Below are positions 22,900 to 33,379 of a stretch of 64,000 bases of DNA, one piece after another. The translations under genes were made by a program, and so were the position numbers. The notes under the pieces were generated by a model. It was not told the DNA's origin. It saw nothing but the letters and a program-made list of their open reading frames with translations, and did not search any database. This DNA comes from Humulus lupulus (Eukaryota; Streptophyta; Magnoliopsida; Rosales; Cannabaceae), in the NCBI RefSeq assembly GCF_963169125.1, contig NC_084795.1:140281766-140345765 (forward strand). Reading direction: 5' to 3'. Position 1 is the first letter of the stretch. Each line of letters starts with the position of its first letter.

Positions 22900-23010
22900 C
22901 TCGCCTTGGCCACATGCGAGGCCCCGCCTTGCATGCCCACTAGCGCCTTACGAGATCATCCTGCCTCGGCCACACGCCAGGCCCCATCTCACCTCACCTA
23001 CAGGTTAGTG
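22900..23010. repeat. GC-rich imperfect minisatellite in LTR C, right part
   Basis: Continuation of the array at 20215-20520 after the inserted solo LTR, with the words 'cctcgccttggccacatgcgaggcc' and 'cctgcctcggccacacgccaggcc' (each an imperfect dyad). Confidence 0.65.
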
Positions 23011-23812
23011 TCATGCAAGACACCCTCGCCTCACTTGTTAATGCTCCACTAGGGAATGAGGCCATGGCTCGCCACATGAGCCTTGAACCACCAATGAGGC
23101 ACACTTCAGTTAACATTGAATTAAGACATCTTTACCAATCTGGTTAAAGTTCAATGACAAAAATTGGCAAAGTTTTCTTTAGACACGCCTACGAGAGCCA
23201 ATGCGTATCCTCAGGGGCTATCCTCATTCACTAAAAGCTGGAGCCCTTTTTCACATTTAGACACCTGGTGTTGAGCACATTGAGACTTGTCCAAGACTAA
23301 TTTCCAAAGGAGAAAGTAACTAAACAACCCAACATGCGCAATGAATAAAATTGACAAGGTAATAATCGGGGTGAAAAAAAAGGAGGCCTAGGTTTAAGGC
23401 ACCAGGCCAGGTTTGCACAAGCTTAGCACCTACACCATGCAAGTAGTGGAGGTACAAGGTCGGGACATAGTTGTGGCACAACACCCTTGCACCTAACATG
23501 CGCTGGAGTCGACAACCACTCTCCCAACACCACTACCACCTACAACACGTCAGGGTACTATCTTGTCCCTCTGGGATCACAGTGTAACAAGAGCCATTAG
23601 AGCTCACATATAAGTATTCCCCTACCACACAAGCAAAAAGGTTGGAAAATTCATATTGTAACCAAATACTATTGAGCAATACAAACATTTTTCTCCATTT
23701 TCACTCTGTAATTTTTCTCCATGTTCTATAAGTTAATTCTAAGTTCATCATCTTCTTGTCATACTTTGAGTTTTCTAATCTAGTTCCGTTGAGAGCTCAC
23801 ATTGTCAACAGT

Positions 23813-23831
23813 TTTGCGCCATTTGTGGGAA
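23813..23831 (+). other. Element C primer-binding site
   Basis: TTTGCGCCATTTGTGGGAA, a decayed version of the TTGGCGCCGTCTGTGGGAA site that follows the 5' LTR of many Tat-lineage elements, 2 bp after the LTR end. Confidence 0.7.
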
Positions 23832-24147
23832 GAACAATGTCAAGCAATTAGTATTCCATTAATTCAAGCAAGGAAGCATTCCAAGGCATTGAAAACGCCA
23901 ATGAGATCACCATGGAGTGGATGTTCACCTAGATGAAACCCAGCCGAGGGCATCTATGAAGGACCCTCCACCACAAAAGAATGGAGTTACACTAGAAGAA
24001 TGTATGGCTCACGAAGAGGAGGAGGAAGTATCATCCCCATCCGTGGGGGGGACACAGTAAAGGCAAAGATTCACCTTGAGGACCTCTGAGACTCCTTGAA
24101 CAAGAGAAGGCAAAAGCTCGACAACAAAATGCAAAGCCTTTAAAGTA

Positions 24148-24152
24148 AGATA
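24148..24152. repeat. Target-site duplication AGATA, left copy
   Basis: AGATA directly before TGTTGGGAAT; matches 24973-24977. Confidence 0.75.
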
Positions 24153-24972
24153 TGTTGGGAATATGGTGTATCAACACAATTTAGAATATGATAATTGAAA
24201 GAAATCTAACTCTAGATAATCTCTTAAGAAATGGAAGAATAAACACAAATTAGAGCAAGAGAAAGAGAGGACCTTTCTTTTGAGAAACCCTAGTTACATA
24301 AAATCATGAAGTTATGATTTAATGTAATAAATCAATGGAAATGATTATGAGGGCTTCACACAATTGAATTGTTGTCCAAAAATCTCTATTCCTTTCCTCC
24401 CATAAGAGATTGCTTGAAGCAAGTACAATGGCTGAATGAGTCTTGGGATTAACAAGTCTTGGTCTTCAAACTAGTCAAGCTTTCTTGATGAATATGTTGG
24501 AGAAAACTAGTAACGTTAGTGAGTTAGAGAGATAGAGTGATAAGATCACCAAAGTCTCAAATGAACCACTTAAATAAAGTAGGAACCATCATTAGTGTTA
24601 ACCAATGAGATTAGAGCATTTTAAACTAAGTTTTTGAGCCAAAACACGTAACTGTACGAATATGTACGAACTGCTCGCTCAATGTGTCGCTTGTTTGGGC
24701 AGTTCAAAAACAGGTGAAGAAATGCTTTTCAAAAGGTGATGTAACGCATGTTGTGCTGAGTTTTTACCCCGTACATCAGCCCAAAACACCTCCAAATGCC
24801 ACCAAACTTTTTGGGTACTCTTATATAGTCCAAAGTAACACTTTGGACCCAAAACGATTTTAAAATGCCAACAACAAAATTCAACCCATCATGTCGACTT
24901 TAATTAAATCGTTATGATTATGCACCTCTATATGCATCAATAATTTCACTTTGTATTTAACCAATACTAATA
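24153..24972 (-). repeat. Solo LTR of copia type (820 bp) in gag of element C
   Basis: On the minus strand it starts TATTAGTATTGG (one base from the usual TGTTAG) at 24972 and ends ATATTCCCAACA at 24153. AGATA flanks it on both sides. The interior is AT-rich and noncoding. The surrounding gag text resumes after it. The size fits short copia LTRs. Confidence 0.72.
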
Positions 24973-24977
24973 AGATA
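24973..24977. repeat. Target-site duplication AGATA, right copy
   Basis: AGATA after the solo LTR; matches 24148-24152. Confidence 0.75.
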
Positions 24978-25886
24978 GTCACCGCCACAGAGGGACATGG
25001 GGGCTAAAATGGGTCAATCTTCACATGGGAAATTTAGGCCGAGTGGCTCCCCACCAATTTCAAGGAGCCTTACATGACCCCTTACGAGGGTACCACACAC
25101 CCTAAGTATCATTTAGACACCTTCAACGGCTTGATGAAGTTAAGAGGAGTCAATAGTAGAGAAAGATGCCACTATTTTGCTGTCACACTAAAGGGGGCTG
25201 CATATAAATGGTTCAAGAGGCTATGACCAAGAACAATTTGATCATGGCAACAATTCTCCAATGAGTTTCTTCAAAAACACCATGTTGTTCATGCTTATGT
25301 GATGCCTGACTCCAACCTTGCCAACATAAAGCAGGGCAAAAGCTAAAGCTTAAAAATTTGTATCCATCAATTGTACATGGAGGCATCTAAGGTAGGAAGC
25401 TTGACAAGGGGGGAACTTAAGATGCTCATCATGGCAGAAGTATGCTCTGGGAGCAACTTGTGGGATAACATGCTCAAGAGGGAAGTTGTAGACATAGACT
25501 ATTTCTACGAAAGAGCACAAAAATACATCTAATTTGAAGATGGGCATGAGAATCTCAAAGAAGGAAGGAGTGAACCTTCGCTAAACTCCCCTCCTTGTGA
25601 TGGCCTGAATGACGCTAAGAAGAAGAGAGCACACGTAGGGCCAAAACACAATCAACACAGGAAGAACAGGCGCGGTGGTGAACCCAAACTTATTTTGTAT
25701 ACCTTCTATACGAAATTGATTGATTTAAGGGAGCTTGTCTTCCTCGTAAACGAGAATCAAATCTCATTCAAGAGCCCCCCACCAATGAGGAAGGACCGGT
25801 CCAGAAGGAACCCCAACAAGACTGTCAATACTACAAGGACATAGGTCATACCATTGCAAAGTGCACTCACCATAGAGAAAATTCAT

Positions 25887-26108
25887 GAGAGAGTTTGTGT
25901 TACAATTTTATTCATTTTAATTTATTTCTTAAATTATTCTATGAAATTCTTGTGCTTATTGTTTATTGTTGTCTAGCTAAGAATTTATTTAGTTAAGGGT
26001 GATTTCAAAGCCCTAAACATGTTTTCTTTTTTTTATTAATAATTATAATTTTGGCTCCTTTTTTTTTTATCTAATGGCATTTGGGGAAAGAATGAGCCAT
26101 TTTTTTTT
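25887..26108. other. Unassigned AT-rich stretch
   Basis: About 220 bp with T-runs and no recognised content; it lies between the broken gag of element C and two MITEs. Confidence 0.5.
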
Positions 26109-26264
26109 GAGTAATGATGTATGCACCCAAAAATTACACAATGATGTGGTACTACCTTTGAAAATAGTGAGTCCTAGTTTTATAAATGTAATTGGCTAGG
26201 GTAAACTGCCATGTTACTATGTATAATGTTTAGGTGCATATTTTGGGTGCACATATCATTACAC
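26109..26264. mobile_element. MITE copy 1 (about 156 bp)
   Basis: Left end GAGTAATGATGTATGCACCC and right end GGGTGCACATATCATTACAC are inverted repeats of about 18 bp with few mismatches. No coding capacity. A second related copy starts 11 bp further on. Confidence 0.78.
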
Positions 26265-26274
26265 TTTTGTTTAT

Positions 26275-26419
26275 GAGTAATGATATATGCACTCAAATAT
26301 TATACATAGTGATGTAGCACTACTTTTTTAAATAAGTGGTCCTAGTTTGATAAATGTCATTGGCTAGGCTAAGCTTCCACGTTACTATATGTAATGTTTA
26401 GGTGCACATATCATTACTC
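26275..26419. mobile_element. MITE copy 2 (about 145 bp)
   Basis: Left end GAGTAATGATATATGCACTC, right end GGTGCACATATCATTACTC. The interior ('gtagcactactttttt', 'cctagtttgataaatgtcattggctagg') is clearly homologous to copy 1 in the same orientation, with scattered substitutions and small deletions. Confidence 0.78.
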
Positions 26420-26567
26420 TTTGTTTATATATTCTGTTCTTGAGGGTTTTTATGCGTTATAATCTTACCTTACTTCTCATAATAATAGCTCGTATGCATA
26501 TATGTACATGACTTTTTTATGTTAATGTTTATAATATGTTTTTATACTTAATAGTTTCATGTACTGT
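26420..26567. other. Unassigned flank of CACTA 2
   Basis: About 150 bp of AT-rich sequence, nothing recognised. Confidence 0.4.
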
Positions 26568-26769
26568 CACTACTACAAAGATAGGCTTTAAATTCAGTTT
26601 TTACACATAGGGATATTGGAAAATACATAGATTGCGAAGTTAAAGCATTTAAAGGACTTTTAACTTCGTTTATTGGTTTGGCACTCATTGCAGTTAAGCT
26701 ATTACTTTAGTTATATAAGAAAAATGATGTTAAAGGGTAATGGGAGAAGGGGTTATTTTGCAAAAAGAA

Positions 26770-26835
26770 ATAAAAAAATAGCAGAGCCCTTTAACATCGG
26801 TTTTTAGCTAAAAACCAAAGTTAAAGGTCTTTATA
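26770..26835. repeat. Subterminal hairpin of CACTA 2
   Basis: 'CCCTTTAACATCGGTTTTTAGC' half and 'GCTAAAAACCAAAGTTAAAGG' half (about 26789-26831) form an almost perfect 20-bp inverted repeat with a very short centre. Confidence 0.72.
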
Positions 26836-27749
26836 CATTGCAGTCCTTGGCCTCCTCCCTCATTTCCAAAATGTTGAAAACTCATTCCATAGACAATAAA
26901 CAACCATTTCCACCATGAGAAAAAAAAAAGGGTTTCACCATTTACCCTTTTTTATGATTTTCTGTTATTTTCTTCGATTATTCTTGCTAAAAAAACCCAA
27001 ATAGATCATAGAAAGTTGGTTATTTTACATTTTCATCCTCCAACTAAGTTTTTGAGCTTTGAAATAAGTATGGATCATTATATACATGTTTATATGATAT
27101 TTTTTTTTTTTACTTTATTATTTCAGATTTTTTATGATCTTGATAATGTACAGATTTTGGTGGTTGATAATATTATTTTGGACTTGTATTTTTTTTATTT
27201 AAGAAGCTATCTATCTTCAAAAGTGTGTTGGTGATCATTTTTTTTATTAACCCGAATTTAATATGAATCTATTACTAAATTTCTAATTTTTTATTTATTT
27301 TGTTATTTTATAATATGTTATTATTTAGAATAATTATTTGGTGTATTAATCATGTTAATATTTTGTTGTTGTATAAAAAAAAAATTTAATATAATGTTGT
27401 TGTAAAAAAAATTAAGTTAATATTTAGTTCAATAAAAGTTTCATTTGTATAAATAAGCTTTATTATTTATTTTGTATTATTCAAATTACATTATCTTTTA
27501 ATATTTGGTACTAGATATTATAAAGTCAATAATTATAGTAATTTTATTTTGTTAAATTTTTTTTATGACGAATATTGTTTTGGCAGTTATTAGCTTGAAG
27601 ATTAGTTTTAAGGAGAGTGATAATTTCTTTTTATTTATTACTATTGAACATATTTATAGAATTATAGTTCAACCATATTTGATTTAGTGTAAATTAGGTT
27701 TGAAAATTATTGAAGTAAGTTATGAGAAATTTGTGTGTTGCGGCGCTAG

Positions 27750-28030
27750 AAGGACATAATTATGCATGTTGATTGTTGTGTTTGTTTGTATTGAATTAAT
27801 AGGTACTTATGAAATAGAGATGTGTTATAGAAACAGAGGAAACTCTGTCCAATTTTTTTTAGGATTTATTAATTGATAAGGATGTACTTATGCATATTGA
27901 TTGTTGTATTTGTTTGTATTGAATTAATAGGAACTTGTGAAATTAGGATATGTGATAGAACTAGTGGAAACTTTGTCCAATTTTTTTTAGGATTTATTAA
28001 TTGATAAGGACAAAAATATGCATATTAATT
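27750..28030. repeat. Tandem repeat of 128 bp (two full units and a partial third)
   Basis: Units start at 27750, 27878 and 28006, each with 'tatgcatRttgattgttg', 'ttgtattgaattaatagg' and 'aattttttttaggatttattaattgataagga'. The two full units differ at about 15 positions. The third is cut after about 25 bp. Confidence 0.88.
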
Positions 28031-28064
28031 GTTGGGTTTTTTTTTATTTGCTTAACCCAAAGTT

Positions 28065-28782
28065 TGATATGATTATGTGGTGCTTGAAGAGGTCACATGG
28101 CAATAAATAACATCAAAACACCCGAGAGTTGGTCGAGATAAGTTTATTGTTCGAGTAAGCTTTATCAGCATGAATGCATTATTCCACCTTGCCAAAGATT
28201 GATAACCTATCAAGTATGCTACTCGAGGAGAAGGAGGTTGGTCGAAGACATAACCACCTTACGAAGCTACTAGAAGGAAGGCATGCTCGAAGAATAAGTC
28301 ATTCAAACAGGATGATCCAGATTTTACAAGATATCATGAAATATCACTAGATATTTATGTAACCATTATTTCAATGTATATATCTTGTATTATTTGAATA
28401 TGTAGTCAGTTGTAACAATCTCACACTACACGTGGAGGGCCTAGATTATTTTGTAGAGCCCATAGCCCACTAAGAGACTTTATAAATATGGATCTCTCAC
28501 AGTCATTATTCTCATAAGTTGAATGCGCACTTTACATTCAAAACCCTACTGAATTATATTCTCCCTCTGGCTTAAGACACTCAGTTGAAACTTGTTCTTC
28601 TAGATCCTGATCTTCAGCCCGAGACTTTCTTGATTAATAAAAGTGCAAGTGGATGTAGGTTATTACCAACTCTTGGGGCCAAACCACAATAAATCTCCTG
28701 TGTCGTTTACTTGATTTTAGCTCTTCAAAATTATTTACTATCGTTCATAATGACTCAATGTCATTGACCAAAACGCTGGTCA
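28065..28782 (+). repeat. Element G 5' LTR
   Basis: Starts at TGATATG (28065) or TGATTATGTGG (28070) and ends near CTGGTCA (28782) just before the primer site. A TATA box TATAAATATGG at 28481 is followed by 'atctctcacagtcatt', and a polyadenylation-like AATAAA lies at about 28636. Length about 0.7 kb. Confidence 0.65.
28481..28488 (+). promoter_or_regulatory. TATA box of LTR G
   Basis: TATAAATA, about 300 bp before the LTR end. Good match to plant TATA consensus and position in U3. Confidence 0.6.
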
Positions 28783-28787
28783 ATATT

Positions 28788-28806
28788 TTGGTGCTTTCAT
28801 TGAGAA
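28788..28806 (+). other. Element G primer-binding site (probable)
   Basis: TTGGTGCTTTCATTGAGAA, 5 bp after the LTR end. TGG at its start fits pairing with a tRNA 3' CCA; the same TTGGTGCTTTCATTGAG phrase follows 5' LTRs of many plant Ty3/gypsy elements. Confidence 0.6.
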
Positions 28807-28843
28807 GTGAAATCCAAGATCACGGTCTACCATATTCTTCTGA

Positions 28844-29405
28844 ATCCATGGCTATCACTACTAGAAGCCAAAGCCAGGAACCACAAGGGGGAAGCCCTAC
28901 CACAGGATAGTATGACCGCCCTTCGAGCAGTTAGATTCCCCCACTGCACCATAGTCAGCAGGTTCCTCCACCTGGAAACCTGCCTCCACGAGGAACATTT
29001 GAGCATGATGAGCCCAAGGTGGATTTTGGGGAAGACCTCAACCTCGACATTGAGCAATTGAAGGACGTTGTGGGACAAATGCATGAGGAGTTTATTCCTA
29101 TGCATAAAAATCAGGCAGCAGCCCATCCATGGCTATCACTACTAGAAGCCAAAGCCAGGAACCACAAGGGGGAAGCCCTACCATAGGATAGTATGACCGC
29201 CCTTCGAGCAGTTAGATTCCCCCACTGCACCATAGTCAGCAGGTTCCTCCACCTGGAAACCTGCCTCCACGAGGAACATTTGAGCATGATGAGCCCAAGG
29301 TGGATTTAGGGGAAGACCTCAACCTCGACATTGAGCAATTGAAGGACGTTGTGGGACAAATGCATGAGGAGTTTATTCCTATGCATAAAAATCAGGCAGC
29401 AGCCC
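28844..29405. repeat. Tandem duplication, 2 x 281 bp, in gag of element G
   Basis: Unit 1 28844-29124, unit 2 29125-29405. I found only two differences (C/T at the 'ccac/ta agga' site and T/A at 'gattt/atgggg' near 29030/29309), so about 99 percent identity. Confidence 0.93.
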
Positions 29406-30640
29406 AAGAAGTTGTATCTGAAGCCTTGAACAAGCAGCGAGAAGACTTTCAGTCTTGGATGGATCAATAGCAGCAAGCCCTTGAAGCTTGTCAAGAAGAA
29501 GTTGACCATCACAATGTTGATGCAGCAAGGCTGCTAGAAGCTGTCTTGCAACTGACTAAAGCTCTAAGACCTTGACCAATGAATCCACAACAAGAGAATG
29601 TTGGTTGAGCAAATGCTATGTTGCAAAGACCAAGTGGTCGAGCCAAGAGCATGCAATCATGACCAAGGTGGTTCCCCCTAGGAAAACTCAAAGTCATCAT
29701 TCAAACATTGGAGTTTAGCAAGGAGTACAGAGACAACTCCATCAAGATGAACAAGTGTTATGCAATCGTGACCAAGGTCAAGGTTGTGGTAGACAAGTGT
29801 CTGGAGTTGGAAGGCCTCCTGATGGGCAACCAAGGCGTGCAGCCTTAAGAGGGAGACAACCTCCTAATTCACAAAATCTAGGGCATGGTCAGCAGCTTCG
29901 AAAACCAAGGAAGAAATGACCATCAAGTCAAAATCGAGGCCAACAACCTCAACGTTATCATTCAGCCGGGTGCAATCATGGTCATCCTCCAAGGAGAAAT
30001 AGGCAAAGGAATGGCCAAGAAGCAAGTAGCAACTATCAAACATCCTACCAGGTTGGGTATGACAAACATGAAGGGGATAGTCGATGCTACCAAACACACA
30101 ACAATTCGTATTATGCGATCATTATAATGAGGGGCATCCGAGTAGACAATTTGTTCTGCCAAGGCCACCTGGGCCTCAAAACATCCCTGCTAGGGAAAAT
30201 GTGCAGCCTGAAGGATAGTTTGTCCCACCAAAAGCAAGAGCTAGCAAATTGTCTAGCAAGACCGCCTTCTCGTGCTCCATGGGCGGACAACCAAAATGTG
30301 GAGGCCAACCTAGAAGAGGCAGTGTTTTTAACAAACTTGGAAACACGGGACGTGACCTACGAATAGTCCTTGACCAATTTGGGAAGGCAATAGGTCTAAT
30401 GTTGTGGGACCCATCGCACAAGTAATCCTTCCAACGCCTCAAGGAGAAGCCACAACACTCCCAGTCGTTGCCTCAGCACTTGTGCCACTAGTTGCTCTAG
30501 CAATTCAAGCACAACTTCACGCCCTTACTCAGATGGTTCAGGAATTGATATGCTCGAAACTAACTAACATCAATTTAGAGAGAAGGAAAGACTCTCCTTT
30601 CTCTTATCAAATCAATTAACTCACCATACCTCCCAAAAAC
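28848..30640 (+). pseudogene. Element G gag, N-terminal region
   Basis: From the ATG at 28848: MAITTRSQSQEPQ, a proline-rich stretch, then LDIEQLKDVVGQMHEEF and other coiled-coil-like parts up to QREDFQSWMDQ (29460). The first 281 bp are duplicated in tandem (28844-29124 and 29125-29405); 281 is not a multiple of three, so the second copy is out of frame with the first. In-frame TAG codons occur within each unit (for example 20 codons after the ATG). From 29580 to 30640 the reading is broken into short pieces. Start chosen for the conserved MA.TTRSQS opening. Confidence 0.72.
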
Positions 30641-31338
30641 AAGATGCCAACTTGGAAAATGTACACGGGCAAAGAAGATCCAATGTCACATGTGAACAAC
30701 TTTGAAATACAAATTGATCTTCAAGGAGTGAGAGATGATGTTCGTTGCAGGATCTTTCCTTGTACCCTTGTCGACTCTACACAACAATGGTTCTTTAAAC
30801 TAGAGCATGGAACCATTAATTCTTTGGACGCATTAATGAGACTCTTCTACTAACAATTCTTTACTGCTCGAATTCTACCAACCGAGCTCAATGACCTAAT
30901 TGACATTAAGCAAGGACCCAATGAGCCCCTAATGGATTATGTGCAGCATCGATGCAAGACAGTCAGCGGTGATCGAAAGTCGATGGCCATCATGGCTACG
31001 ATCCAAGTCAAAGGTTCGCTTTGGAGTGATCTTAGAAAAAAAATAGTTTACTCGACTAGAGAGTTCCTTGATCAACCAGACGAGTTTATAAAACTGGAAG
31101 AAGCTATACGAAAAGCTGACCAAGTCCACCAAGCTTGAACATGTACTGCACCAATCAAAAATGTTGATTCAACTAACCAGAACCAGACAACCAATGGTAA
31201 TGAAACAAGAAAAACAAGAACAGTAGCAAAAAAATAAAAATTCTAGTAGTTGCAATAACAATGAAAATAACGTTAAAGACCAATGATAAGCCACGAGAAT
31301 ACATTCCTAATTTTACCTCAATTTACCACCTACTTGAC
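30641..31338 (+). pseudogene. Element G gag, capsid domain
   Basis: The reading 30644-30853 gives the retrotransposon gag domain: WKMYTGKEDPMSHVNNFE, LQGVRDDVRCRIFPCTL and QQWFFKLEHGTI. After one TAA at 30851 the text continues with ELNDLIDIKQGPNEPLMDYVQHR and, at 30932-31138, LRKKIVYSTREFLDQPDEFIKLEEAIRKADQ, the C-terminal part of the domain. A basic asparagine-rich linker follows. A few more codons (EYIPNFTSIYHLLDA) run to 31338. Confidence 0.82.
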
Positions 31339-31362
31339 GCTCTTAGGGTAACGAGCGGATAT

Positions 31363-33358
31363 TGGTATTAAATATGAAAATCAGGATACATAGCAGAATG
31401 AGATCTTTTAAAAAATATTAATACCAGCCAAGATCATACATATGTAGATATAATAAATCAAACACAAATAGATGAAAGATTACCTCTTGTAGCCTATTAA
31501 GAGTCCACAAATCGTTTTGTATAAATCAACGATCTTCCTATCCTTATTCTGAAAGCGCACACCTTGATCTACCAAACTAATCCTTAAACACACAAGGATG
31601 TGTGTGGGCACGTATGATTCAAAAGGTTGATTTAGAACTCCTTAGATGTTCTCAACACATGAGAACCAAAGAGGTTTGATAAGAGAGAGGATGTTGTGAA
31701 TAGATTTTCAGTTTAAGAAAAATCTATCACTTTATTTTTTTTTGAGAGAGAGTCTGACAGTCAGAATACTTTGATCGCTTAAAAATCTTTTTCCAGAAAG
31801 TATCATTCTTGAAGTTTTATACAGATAACTAACTTAATTAATTAATATTTATTTTATTTAAAATAAAACTGATCATTTATAACCTATTTAATTATTGAAT
31901 TTATATCATTTAAAAAAAATAATTAAATAAACAAATAAATTTGAAATTTAAAATCTCACAAATATTTCTATCCTTGAGTGGCACCACACACTCACTGTAC
32001 AGTGAGTATGCCGTGTGTCACTATTATGGTTATCCCTAATTTTTTTCATTTGTTTTATTTAATTAATATTTAAGGTAATATATTTATCCCAAAATAAATA
32101 TCAGTCAATTAAAAATTAAATTTATCTTAAAATAATAGTTTTAAATAAATAAATAATTATCTTATTATAAATTAAATCATTATTAATCTCTCTCTCTATA
32201 TTAATCCAAACATGACATATGGTTTTTCAAAATAAAATCTATATAGTTAAATAATTAATCAATTACCCATAACTACCACATAATTATGTCCTTCCCCTAG
32301 AAAAATAATTCCTTTGCAAATTAGTCTTTCTCTCTACAAATCTTTCTTTTGACATCCTTACCCTTACCAATGTAGGACAGAGGTGATATGGGGGTCATGG
32401 ACCTATAATACAAAGCTCCAATAAACTAGATTATTAATTAAACTCTTTAATCTAATAATCTTATTTATTAATTCCATGGTTACTCCACTATAAATATGGA
32501 ATTGCACTCTAAGTATTTATAGAATTATATTTACAGAATTTTCTCTTTATATAATCAATAAATGTAGTTTTGTCCTCCATTTATTGGTTCATTAATTAGA
32601 GCTGGTCAAAATTACCATTTTACCCTTGTAATTATCTTTTGATCCTTAAGTACGATTAATTCACTTGCAAATAATTAATCTATAATAAAATTATAGAATT
32701 GGGCTTAATAACTATTTAGTTTAAGAATTAACTCTTAATGGAACCAATATTCGATCTGTTAGGAAAGTATAGATTCCATTATTGTAAATCATGTTTCCAT
32801 CCATTCATGATATTGAATCTCCAAAACAAAAGTCATTAGCATCATTATACTAAGAAATCATAACGAGTGAATCAAAAGATCCAATAAACATAAATAGTAG
32901 CTCATGAATACTCAGGATTCAGACTAATATAAAAATTAGTGTCTATTATGATAAGAATTAAGCCTTTATGTCAAATAGTAAGTTTATAAAGATAATTAAT
33001 TCGCATCGATCCTGTAAGATATAATATCTATTATATACAACACCATTACTAAGATGTCTATCCACATCAGAAATCTGAATCCAAATCACTTGCATCCCGT
33101 ATGCTTAGTAAATTGTACTAGTAACCATTAATTAAAGATTCCTTACTTTAATATGTTACTGACTACTTTATTCATTATATGATCTTAATTTTCTCGTACT
33201 AATACAAGACTGTACTCTCATTAATGAATAAGGAATTTTCTTGATATTATTATATAATTAATTCAAACAATAATTATAAGATTCAAATATAATAAAATTT
33301 TACTTTTATTTAAATCAATAAAAGGTCTTTACATGCTTTTATGAAATTAATCCTAACA
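31363..33358 (-). repeat. Element D 3' LTR (about 2.0 kb)
   Basis: On the minus strand it starts TGTTAGGATTAATT at 33358 directly after the polypurine tract and is thought to end TTAATACCA at 31363. The inner border is firm; the outer border is an estimate, since the matching 5' LTR and target duplication are not available. The body is AT-rich and noncoding, with purine-rich 'gagagagg' near 31685. Confidence 0.78.
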
Positions 33359-33370
33359 ATCTCCCACTTG
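33359..33370 (-). other. Element D polypurine tract
   Basis: CAAGTGGGAGAT on the minus strand directly before the TGTTAGG LTR start; this GTGGGAGATTGTTAGG junction is typical of plant copia elements. Confidence 0.85.
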
Positions 33371-33379
33371 TCCTCAAAG

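Larger units (their letters stand above)
20060..23810 (+). repeat. Element C 5' LTR, interrupted
   Basis: Ends TTGTCAACA at 23810 directly before the primer site. Without the inserted solo LTR it would be about 1.4 kb. It holds an array of GC-rich words built on 'ctcgcctYggccacacgcgagg' (20220-20520, continuing 22900-23010). The start is not fixed: it lies between the tandem repeat ending at 20056 and the GC-rich array. Confidence 0.5.
23837..25886 (+). pseudogene. Element C gag, interrupted
   Basis: Plus-strand reading, in pieces: a weak N-terminus from 23837, an acidic stretch with 'gaggaggagga' (24010), then after the inserted LTR the capsid core with YHLDTFNGLMKLRGV (about 25100), KGAAYKWFKRL (25190-25225) and MPDSNLANIKQG (25300-25335), a helical tail with LWDNMLKREVVDIDYFYERAQKY, a basic linker, and CQYYKDIGHTIAKC (25820-25865), the Tat-type zinc motif with H spacing kept. 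Stops and frame changes occur throughout. The reading ends about 25886 with no protease following, so the element is truncated. Confidence 0.75.
20060..25890 (+). mobile_element. Element C: Tat-type Ty3/gypsy element, truncated after gag
   Basis: A plus-strand element with LTR (about 20060-23810), a primer site at 23813, and gag to about 25886; pol and 3' LTR are missing. Its LTR is split by a solo LTR (20521-22894, duplication ATAGC) and its gag by a second solo LTR (24153-24972, duplication AGATA). The LTR end TTGTCAACA matches the GTCAACA end of element F, and the primer site resembles the GGCGCCGTCTGTGGGAA type of Tat elements. The left LTR border is uncertain. Confidence 0.65.
26568..28064 (+). 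mobile_element. CACTA transposon 2, left end only
   Basis: Begins CACTACTACAAAG at 26568, the CACTA terminus. The first 280 bp hold inverted words such as 'cgaagttaaagcattt' / 'cttttaacttcg' and 'ttaacatcggtttttagc' / 'gctaaaaaccaaagttaa', the hairpin-like subterminal repeats of a common plant CACTA group. The remaining 1.2 kb is AT-rich with a 128-bp tandem repeat. No transposase is visible; the element appears cut at 28065 by the LTR of element G, and no right terminus was found. Confidence 0.68.
28065..31338 (+). mobile_element. Element G: Ty3/gypsy element, LTR to gag
   Basis: A plus-strand LTR (about 28065-28782), a primer-site-like sequence and a broken gag to about 31338. There is no protease or pol; the reading stops where copia element D begins. 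The gag type (retrotransposon gag domain after a long glutamine-rich N-terminus starting MAITTRSQSQ) fits Tat-related elements. Nothing to the right of element D resumes it. Confidence 0.7.
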
